Positions 6,177 through 11,301 of a DNA stretch of 11,301 bases are shown in pieces (positions within the stretch are counted from its first letter, which is position 1; the number at the start of each line of letters is the position of its first letter). The notes beneath the pieces are model-generated. The model had not been told where the DNA came from, made no database searches, and saw nothing but the letters and a program-made list of their open reading frames with translations. Source of the DNA: an uncultured Filifactor sp. (GTDB lineage: Bacteria; Bacillota; Clostridia; Peptostreptococcales; Filifactoraceae). The stretch is taken from contig CAMYCP010000027.1 of assembly GCA_947254385.1 (NCBI GenBank), positions 1-11,301 on the forward strand, in the 5' to 3' direction. The position numbers were made by a program, and so were the translations under genes.

Positions 6177-6205
6177 ATGTTATCACAAATATACCAAATT
6201 TTCAA
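6177..6205 (-). promoter_or_regulatory. Candidate codY promoter with a CodY half-site
   Basis: On the minus strand, TTGAAA (6205-6200) and TAACAT (6182-6177) are 17 bases apart, matching 5 and 4 of 6 consensus positions. The -35 overlaps TGAAAATT, matching the right half of the CodY box AATTTTCWGAAAATT; the left half is poor (about 5 mismatches over 15). Autoregulation is known for CodY in some species, but here it is only suggested. Confidence 0.35.
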
Positions 6206-6258
6206 TATTGTTTGAATATTATAATTTTATTGATTTTGATAAAAATTGATAAAAAATT

Positions 6259-6855
6259 TTAAACCCTACGTTGCTTTTCCACAAAATTTATGGTGTCAAC
6301 GGCAAAATCCTTTGCTCTTTTCGCCTTTTCTTCATCCATGAATACCGTATCATATCCCAAATGTCTTTCGGCAAGCATAGCGACATAATTCATACCCGTG
6401 TGGCGACAATAGCGTTTCATGCCTTCTTCAAAGAGATCCGCACCTTTTTTCGGCGGATACCCGCAGGTTGTAATAAGTGCAAGATTTTTACCGTTGATAA
6501 GCGACGTTTTTTTTTCCTTGCCGTAATATTTACAAAGACCGTACACCATTCTATCCGTTACCGCTTTTAACGGCGCAGTGGCGTACCACGAATATATGGG
6601 AGTGCTGAAGACTATAAGATCGGATTTTAATACTTCATCGTATATTTTTTCCATATCGTCTTTTTGAATACAGGATGCGACTTCATAAACATCTTGGCAT
6701 TTTCTGCACCCGAGACACGGTTTTATATTCATATCGTAAAGATTGAAAATTGAACAGGATACACCGTGATTTTCAAGTTCTTCAATATAACAATCGGTAA
6801 TTTTGTTTGTGTTGCCGTTTTTATGGGGACTTGCTTTTAAAATGCAGCTTTTCAA
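6259..6855 (-). CDS. FMN-dependent flavoprotein with four-cysteine motif (iron-sulfur flavoprotein-like)
   Basis: A 198-residue protein of the NADPH-dependent FMN reductase/flavodoxin-fold family. The FMN phosphate loop is ASPHKNGNT (8-16), and STPIYSWYATAPLKAVTDRM (84-103) is the conserved second flavin-contacting segment and dimer helix. In between, C47-x2-C50-x2-C53-x8-C62 resembles the compact cysteine motif of iron-sulfur flavoproteins, whose archaeal prototype binds a 4Fe-4S cluster, so this may be a small cytoplasmic electron carrier in an anaerobe. Cluster binding is inferred; the last spacing is longer than in the prototype. It is otherwise compatible with a plain flavin reductase. 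The start is TTG, chosen because AAAGGAAGG sits 6 bases upstream; there is no better ATG. It runs in the same direction as codY without a visible strong terminator between them. Confidence 0.85.
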   Translation of the reverse strand: MKSCILKASPHKNGNTNKITDCYIEELENHGVSCSIFNLYDMNIKPCLGCRKCQDVYEVASCIQKDDMEKIYDEVLKSDLIVFSTPIYSWYATAPLKAVTDRMVYGLCKYYGKEKKTSLINGKNLALITTCGYPPKKGADLFEEGMKRYCRHTGMNYVAMLAERHLGYDTVFMDEEKAKRAKDFAVDTINFVEKQRRV

Positions 6856-6861
6856 AATATA

Positions 6862-6870
6862 CCTTCCTTT
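6862..6870 (-). promoter_or_regulatory. Ribosome binding site that supports a TTG start
   Basis: On the minus strand AAAGGAAGG ends 6 bases before the TTG at 6855-6853. The strength and spacing of this site make the TTG the likely start of the flavoprotein gene. Confidence 0.8.
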
Positions 6871-6872
6871 AC

Positions 6873-6901
6873 TTTACAAAAATTTATTTCCTATTTAATA
6901 T
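6873..6901 (+). promoter_or_regulatory. Candidate promoter of the cdaA operon
   Basis: TTTACA (6873-6878) and TAATAT (6896-6901) are 17 bases apart, matching 5 and 4 of 6 consensus positions. They lie in the 132-base divergent gap between the flavoprotein gene and cdaA. A TATAAT at 6902-6907 has no suitable -35, and another promoter closer to cdaA cannot be excluded. Confidence 0.3.
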
Positions 6902-6987
6902 TATAATTGTAAAATCATATTCACGCTATGGAATTTCATCCCGTTATATGTTAATCTTTACTTATAAAATAAATGGAGTGAAAAAAT

Positions 6988-7809
6988 ATGTGGAATATAA
7001 AAGATATTATAATGTATATAGGCATAAAAGATATAATAGATATTTTAATCGTGTCATATCTTTTGTACAATCTGTATCTTTTGATTAAGGAGACACGTGC
7101 CGAGCAACTCACCAAAGGTGTAATAATATTCCTGCTGGTTGTGAAGATAGCTGAGACCGTGCCGCTGCACCTTTTGTACTGGCTGCTTAAAAACGCCATG
7201 ACGTTCGGTATGATTGCGCTCATGATAGTATTTCAGCCGGAGCTTAGACGAGTGCTTGAACACATGGGACAAACCCGCTTGTTTACCAAAAATATGGTAC
7301 CCGTAAAAGGCTATGTAATAGAAAAAACTATAGATGAAACCGTTATGGCGGCGACACATCTTTCATCTGAAAGAATAGGTGCGCTCATAGTGTTTGAACG
7401 CGAGACCGGACTTAATGAAATCATACAGACGGGAATAGCCGTGGACGCTCTTTTAAGCTATGCGCTTTTAAACAATATATTTATACCCAACACTCCCCTG
7501 CATGACGGTGCGGTAATTGTAAAACGTGACAGGGTCGTTTCGGCGGGATGCGTTCTTCCCCTCACATCCAACAGATTTTTAAATAAAGAACTCGGCACAC
7601 GTCACCGTGCGGCGCTCGGCATAAGTGAAAATTCCGATTGTCTGGCGCTTGTGGTATCGGAAGAAACGGGAGCGATTTCGATAGCACAGAGCGGCAAACT
7701 CTATAGAGACCTTTCGGCTGAATTTTTGAGAGAAATGTTATTTAAAAACCTCATGTCGGAAGAAGCCGTACCTAAAAAATCTTTAAAAAAAGGGGGAGAT
7801 AAAAAATGA
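6988..7809 (+). CDS. cdaA: Diadenylate cyclase CdaA
   Basis: A 273-residue membrane enzyme that makes cyclic di-AMP from two ATP. Three hydrophobic helices fill the N-terminus (about 9-33, 43-63 and 66-83), followed by the cytoplasmic DAC (DisA-N type) domain from about 95. The two diagnostic motifs are intact: DGA at 173-175 within LHDGAVIVKRDRV, and RHR at 205-207 within GTRHRAALGISE. Length and topology match CdaA (DacA/YbbP) of Firmicutes. The ATG at 6988 follows a GGAG site 9 bases upstream. Its stop overlaps the cdaR start by 4 bases (ATGA), and glmM follows, reproducing the conserved cdaA-cdaR-glmM order in which CdaR in the membrane and cytoplasmic GlmM modulate the cyclase. c-di-AMP controls potassium and osmolyte balance and cell-wall homeostasis. 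Confidence 0.97.
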   Translation: MWNIKDIIMYIGIKDIIDILIVSYLLYNLYLLIKETRAEQLTKGVIIFLLVVKIAETVPLHLLYWLLKNAMTFGMIALMIVFQPELRRVLEHMGQTRLFTKNMVPVKGYVIEKTIDETVMAATHLSSERIGALIVFERETGLNEIIQTGIAVDALLSYALLNNIFIPNTPLHDGAVIVKRDRVVSAGCVLPLTSNRFLNKELGTRHRAALGISENSDCLALVVSEETGAISIAQSGKLYRDLSAEFLREMLFKNLMSEEAVPKKSLKKGGDKK

Positions 7810-9008
7810 TAAACATTTTTAAAAAAAATCTTCCGGTAAAAATATTCATTGTCTTTATATCTTTTTTTCTCTGGATATATGTAATGGGTACGACTGACCC
7901 GATAGTCGACCGTGAAATCACAATCAGCGACTACGACGTCGAATTTAAAAAGATGAGCGACGACACGTCACGTTATGTCGTGATAGGAGAACTCGAACCT
8001 ATAAAAATAAAACTCAGAGGACAAACCGGCAACGTCACGGAACTTTTAAACCGCGGAATAGAACCTAAATGTACGGTGCTGTTTCCTAAAGTCGGTGAAA
8101 ATGACGTGATATTCGATTTTAAAATACCCAAAAACGTAGAATATACCGTGACGCCGCTTAAAACTACGGTACAACTCGATAAAGTCAAGGTTGAAAGCAA
8201 ACCCATAGAGGTCGTATTTACCGGTACACTTCCTAAAAATAAAGAAATCAAAACGGTGGAGATAAGCCCTGCTTTTACGTACGTTGAGGGAGCGGAAAGC
8301 CGTATTGATGAAATAAATAAGGTTGAGTGTATAATACCTCTCGATGAACGCAGTGAAGATTTTACTCTTAAAACCAAAGTCACGGCGACGGATAAAACCG
8401 GTAAAGAGATTAAAGGATTAAAACTCAACAATCAGGAAGTGTTTGCCGATATAAAACTCAACACTTTTAAATCCGTACCCGTCATTTTGAATTTGGTTGA
8501 CGAACTTGGAGAAGAAACTATGCACGAAGGCTACAAAGTCGAGCCGGAAAAAGTAAAAATAATAGGTGACTCTTCCAAAATAGAAAAAATACAATCCTTG
8601 AAGACTGTACCCGTAAAAATTGATGAAATTAACGATTTGGCAGATCAAAACATAGATATCTTAAATCCTGAATCCGCAGTAACGGTTTCCTTAAATTCGG
8701 TTAAAATCATAAAAGATAAAGATGCTTTTGAGCAAGTGAAACTTTCCAAATCGAAAGACGATATAATTTTTAGAAACTTTGACGATGCGGAAATAAACGC
8801 CGTCAAAAAGACTTTGCCCGATGAAATAAGCGTGATATTTTCAGTAACTAAAGCCCATGCGCCGGAACTTACGGAGGATACATTCGATATAACCGCAGAT
8901 AAAACCGAATACGACGCCGTAAACGGGGTGCCGCTTAAAATCGAAACCGACATACCTTTGGACGGATATATATTGAGCGTCAAAAAAATAGTTTTACCAG
9001 CTGAATAA
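7806..9008 (+). CDS. cdaR: CdaA regulatory protein CdaR (YbbR-domain protein)
   Basis: A 400-residue protein with an N-terminal membrane segment (about 11-28, a strongly hydrophobic run starting VKIFIVFISFF) preceded by Lys-rich residues, so the rest is outside the membrane. About four YbbR-like repeats follow, roughly 35-125, 132-218, 222-300 and 305-400. They are clearest where a pattern of the form PV-x-L followed by GY-x-V-P-x-V-x-I-x-G recurs, for example PVILNL (225-230) with GYKVEPEKVKIIGD (242-255). This is the expected architecture of CdaR, which binds CdaA in the membrane and adjusts c-di-AMP synthesis. The start is well set by AGGGGGAG at 7791-7798. Its ATG overlaps the cdaA stop by 4 bases, implying coupled translation and balanced amounts of the two partners. 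glmM starts 12 bases after its stop. Confidence 0.93.
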   Translation: MINIFKKNLPVKIFIVFISFFLWIYVMGTTDPIVDREITISDYDVEFKKMSDDTSRYVVIGELEPIKIKLRGQTGNVTELLNRGIEPKCTVLFPKVGENDVIFDFKIPKNVEYTVTPLKTTVQLDKVKVESKPIEVVFTGTLPKNKEIKTVEISPAFTYVEGAESRIDEINKVECIIPLDERSEDFTLKTKVTATDKTGKEIKGLKLNNQEVFADIKLNTFKSVPVILNLVDELGEETMHEGYKVEPEKVKIIGDSSKIEKIQSLKTVPVKIDEINDLADQNIDILNPESAVTVSLNSVKIIKDKDAFEQVKLSKSKDDIIFRNFDDAEINAVKKTLPDEISVIFSVTKAHAPELTEDTFDITADKTEYDAVNGVPLKIETDIPLDGYILSVKKIVLPAE

Positions 9009-9010
9009 TT

Positions 9011-9015
9011 GGAGG
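9011..9015 (+). promoter_or_regulatory. Ribosome binding site that sets the glmM start
   Basis: GGAGG ends 5 bases before the ATG at 9021. It overlaps an in-frame TTG at 9009, which would otherwise extend the protein by four residues (MEEI); the site argues that 9021 is the true start, as does the family N-terminus MRKYFGTDGVRG. Confidence 0.92.
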
Positions 9016-9020
9016 AAATA

Positions 9021-10370
9021 ATGAGAAAATATTTTGGAACGGACGGCGTGAGGGGCATAGCCAACTATGATCTTACCCCCGCACTTGCGTTTTCAGTCGG
9101 CAGAGCCGGAGGATACGTGCTTAAAAAACACTCAAATAAAACGGAAGGTTTTAAAGTCATCATAGGAACGGATACCCGTATTTCCAAAGACTTACTTCAA
9201 AACGCAATAGGCGCCGGAATGATGAGCATAGGATTCGATGTTTTAAATGTCGGCGTATGTCCCACGCCCGCCGTGGCATATCTTACCCGTAAACACCATT
9301 ATGATGCCGGAATTGTAATTTCCGCATCACACAACCCGTCGGAATACAACGGGATTAAATTTTTTAATTCGGACGGTTTCAAACTTGCGGACGAAATAGA
9401 AGAAGAAATCGAATACTACATGGAAAACCCCGAAGAAATATCCTCACCGTATTCCTGCGTGGGAACCGATTTAAGTTGCTTCAACCTAATAGACGAATAT
9501 GCTGACTATTTGGTATCGTGCGCCCCTAAAAATCTGGACGGCATTAACATAACGCTTGATTGCGCAAACGGTGCGGCGTATCGTATAGCACCGTACGTAT
9601 TTAAAAAACTCGGTGCAAATGTCAAAGTAATCTTTGATACCCCCGACGGCAAAAACATAAATCTTTCATGCGGCTCAACACACCTTGAAAACCTGTCCCG
9701 TGCCGTCAAAACAAATCATAGCGACATAGGACTCGCCTATGACGGCGACGCCGACAGGTTGCTTGCAGTTGATGAAAACGGAAACAGCGTAAGCGGCGAT
9801 CAGATGCTTATGCTCTTTGCGAAAAACTTAAAAGACATCGGAAAACTTAAAAACAACACCTTGGTTGTAACCGTGATGAGCAACCTCGGTCTTAAATTCG
9901 CTGCCGAAAAACACGGCATCGACATAGCCACAACCAACGTAGGTGACAGATACGTCCTTGAAAATATGCTCAAAAACGATTATGTAATCGGCGGAGAACA
10001 ATCCGGACACATGATATTTTTAGAACACAACACCACGGGAGACGGAATACTCTCCTCCATAATACTTTCATCCGTCCTTAAAAACTCCGGCAAAAAAATG
10101 AGCGAACTTGCCGCAATTGTAGAGATACTTCCGCAAATTCTGATTAATGCACACGTTGACAACAATAGAAAAAACGAATATAAAACCGACGATGAAATAC
10201 AAAAGCGTATCACATCAATAGAAAACCATCTTTCAAACTCCGGCAGGGTACTCATACGCCCCTCCGGTACCGAACCTTTAGTAAGAGTGATGATAGAGGG
10301 ACGTGACATGGAAGGCATAACTGAATTGGCAAAAGAACTCGCCTCACTCATAGAAAAGAAATTATCGTGA
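9021..10370 (+). CDS. glmM: Phosphoglucosamine mutase GlmM
   Basis: A 449-residue cytoplasmic enzyme, normal length, interconverting glucosamine-6-phosphate and glucosamine-1-phosphate on the way to UDP-GlcNAc for peptidoglycan. All signatures are present: the N-terminal FGTDGVRG (5-12), the active-site loop SASHNP (101-106) with the phosphorylated Ser103, the metal-binding DGDADR (241-246), the sugar-binding GGEQSGH (324-330) and the C-terminal phosphate-binding RPSGTEP (413-419). It is third in the cdaA-cdaR-glmM operon; in Bacillus, Listeria and relatives GlmM binds CdaA and inhibits c-di-AMP synthesis, linking wall precursor supply to the messenger. Its TGA overlaps the GTG start of the following ribonuclease gene by 4 bases. 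Confidence 0.97.
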   Translation: MRKYFGTDGVRGIANYDLTPALAFSVGRAGGYVLKKHSNKTEGFKVIIGTDTRISKDLLQNAIGAGMMSIGFDVLNVGVCPTPAVAYLTRKHHYDAGIVISASHNPSEYNGIKFFNSDGFKLADEIEEEIEYYMENPEEISSPYSCVGTDLSCFNLIDEYADYLVSCAPKNLDGINITLDCANGAAYRIAPYVFKKLGANVKVIFDTPDGKNINLSCGSTHLENLSRAVKTNHSDIGLAYDGDADRLLAVDENGNSVSGDQMLMLFAKNLKDIGKLKNNTLVVTVMSNLGLKFAAEKHGIDIATTNVGDRYVLENMLKNDYVIGGEQSGHMIFLEHNTTGDGILSSIILSSVLKNSGKKMSELAAIVEILPQILINAHVDNNRKNEYKTDDEIQKRITSIENHLSNSGRVLIRPSGTEPLVRVMIEGRDMEGITELAKELASLIEKKLS

Positions 10371-11301
10371 TAAAATGTATAATTGAAACCACATCATTTT
10401 TAAACAAAATAGCCTTGTTTAAAGATGAAAATCCGATAAAAATATCCGTATCCGACCCTAATTGCCCCGTTGTAGGCAGTATCTACCGCGCCGAACCGGT
10501 AAAATTCATGCCGGCGCTCGGGGGAGTATTTTTGCGTTTGGATAAGGAAAACATCGGATACTTAAACACATCTGAAAAAAAAGATGAATACATCGTAAAA
10601 ATAAAGCGTGAACCGATAGACGACAAAAAATATCTGTTAAGCGAAGAAATTTCGCTTGAAGGTGTAAGTGTAATCTACATCCCGTCGAAAAACGAATTTG
10701 CATTGTCCAACAAAATACGCGAAGATGAACATACTCAAAGTAAAATATCTGAAATTCAAAAATTTACCGACATATCCGGCATAATATTTCGCTCGTCATT
10801 TTTGGACTTTGATAACGAATTTATAATAAATGAAATCAAAACATTAAAAGAAAAATACGATAAAATACTCGATAAAAGTCTCATAAATACTGAAAGACTC
10901 CTATATACAAAAGAATTTTGGAAAATTTTTTTTGACAACCTGCATGAAAAACAAATAGATATGCTGGTTTGTTCAGATAAAGTTTTGCTTGAAGAAATCA
11001 TCAAGTATTTAAAAAAACGTGTGGAAATAAAAAACACATCCCTCAATAAAACCGATGCCATAGACGTAAAAACCGTATGCAAAAATAAATTCGCATACGG
11101 ACAAATCTCTCTTACCTTGGAAGAAACCGAGGCATTTACGATTTTCGACGTAAATTCCGGCTATCAGGGGAAATTTTCAAACAAAGAAGACACCGTTTTG
11201 GACGTCAACTTACAGGCGAGCCGTAAAATCTTCGATCTTATAAACTTCAGAAATATAGGCGGCAAAATTTGCATAGACTATATATATATGAAAAATCGGA
11301 A
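10367..11301 (+). CDS. Ribonuclease E/G family protein (3' end outside window)
   Basis: An open frame of 311 codons runs to the window end. It begins at GTG 10367, overlapping the glmM stop as GTGA; the next in-frame ATG (10508) would cut off the conserved start of the fold. The N-terminus VGSIYRAEPVKFMPALGGVF (36-55) and IGYL (63-66) match the beginning of the RNase E/G S1-like region (VGNIY, AAFVDIG, GFL in relatives). Downstream, ETEAFTIFDVNSG (253-265), DTVLDVNLQASRKI (275-288) and RNIGGKICIDYIYM (295-308) match the DNase I-like catalytic part. The presumed metal-binding aspartates D261 and D304 are 43 residues apart, as are D303 and D346 in Escherichia coli RNase E. The segment between is short and divergent. 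Expected role: endonucleolytic RNA decay and maturation. The zinc-link cysteines would lie beyond the window. Confidence 0.88.
   Translation, partial: MIKCIIETTSFLNKIALFKDENPIKISVSDPNCPVVGSIYRAEPVKFMPALGGVFLRLDKENIGYLNTSEKKDEYIVKIKREPIDDKKYLLSEEISLEGVSVIYIPSKNEFALSNKIREDEHTQSKISEIQKFTDISGIIFRSSFLDFDNEFIINEIKTLKEKYDKILDKSLINTERLLYTKEFWKIFFDNLHEKQIDMLVCSDKVLLEEIIKYLKKRVEIKNTSLNKTDAIDVKTVCKNKFAYGQISLTLEETEAFTIFDVNSGYQGKFSNKEDTVLDVNLQASRKIFDLINFRNIGGKICIDYIYMKNR

Noticed and set aside
6204..6258. Terminator for the flavoprotein gene
   Set aside because: Only short AT-only pairings (AATATT at 6204-6209 and 6215-6220) and near-repeats of ATTGATAAAAA are present; no stem strong enough to call.
1..11301. 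CRISPR arrays, insertion sequences, defence systems
   Set aside because: No spaced direct repeats, transposase or nuclease/toxin gene sets were seen; the ribonuclease at the right end belongs to the housekeeping RNase E/G family.

Overview
The window looks like chromosomal DNA from a low-GC Firmicute, most likely an anaerobic member of the Clostridia. Supporting signs are AT-rich intergenic DNA, strong AGGAGG-type ribosome binding sites, a CodY regulator, a cdaA-cdaR-glmM operon, an RNase E/G-type gene (present in many Clostridia, absent from Bacillus subtilis), a stalk-domain (copper amine oxidase N-terminal type) secreted protein, and two flavodoxin-fold proteins with 4Fe-4S cysteine motifs. 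The species cannot be named from the sequence.

Left part (1-2107): two tandem, co-directional copies of a gene for a secreted protein. It carries a signal peptide, a twin-repeat copper amine oxidase N-terminal (stalk) domain and an unrecognised C-terminal domain. The first copy is cut by the window edge. The copies are about 95 percent identical in DNA, yet about three quarters of the changed codons change the amino acid, so the duplicate is recent and shows little purifying selection. Next come a terminator, a 447-base gap with AT-rich hairpins and a possible structured leader, and an EFR1-type flavodoxin/ferredoxin gene (2549-3367) with its own nested terminator.

Middle (3368-6855): a 537-base gap holds a striking 76-base imperfect palindrome, an orphan terminator-like hairpin and a consensus promoter driving tRNA-Arg(ACG), which has its own terminator. 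Convergent to it on the minus strand lie codY and, 14 bases downstream of it, rarA (GTG start). These read as one transcription unit joining a GTP/branched-chain-amino-acid-sensing regulator with a replication-fork maintenance ATPase. Upstream on the same strand is a four-cysteine FMN flavoprotein gene with a TTG start.

Right part (6988-11301): a tight plus-strand operon of cdaA (diadenylate cyclase), cdaR (YbbR-repeat regulator), glmM (phosphoglucosamine mutase) and a ribonuclease E/G family gene cut by the window end. cdaA/cdaR and glmM/ribonuclease overlap by 4 bases each. The first three form the well-known c-di-AMP/cell-wall precursor module in which CdaR and GlmM control CdaA.

Most of the window is core-genome content. 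The less explained parts are the diverging tandem secreted-protein pair and the structured AT-rich intergenic DNA at 2102-2548 and 3368-3904. I did not find a clear new multi-gene system.
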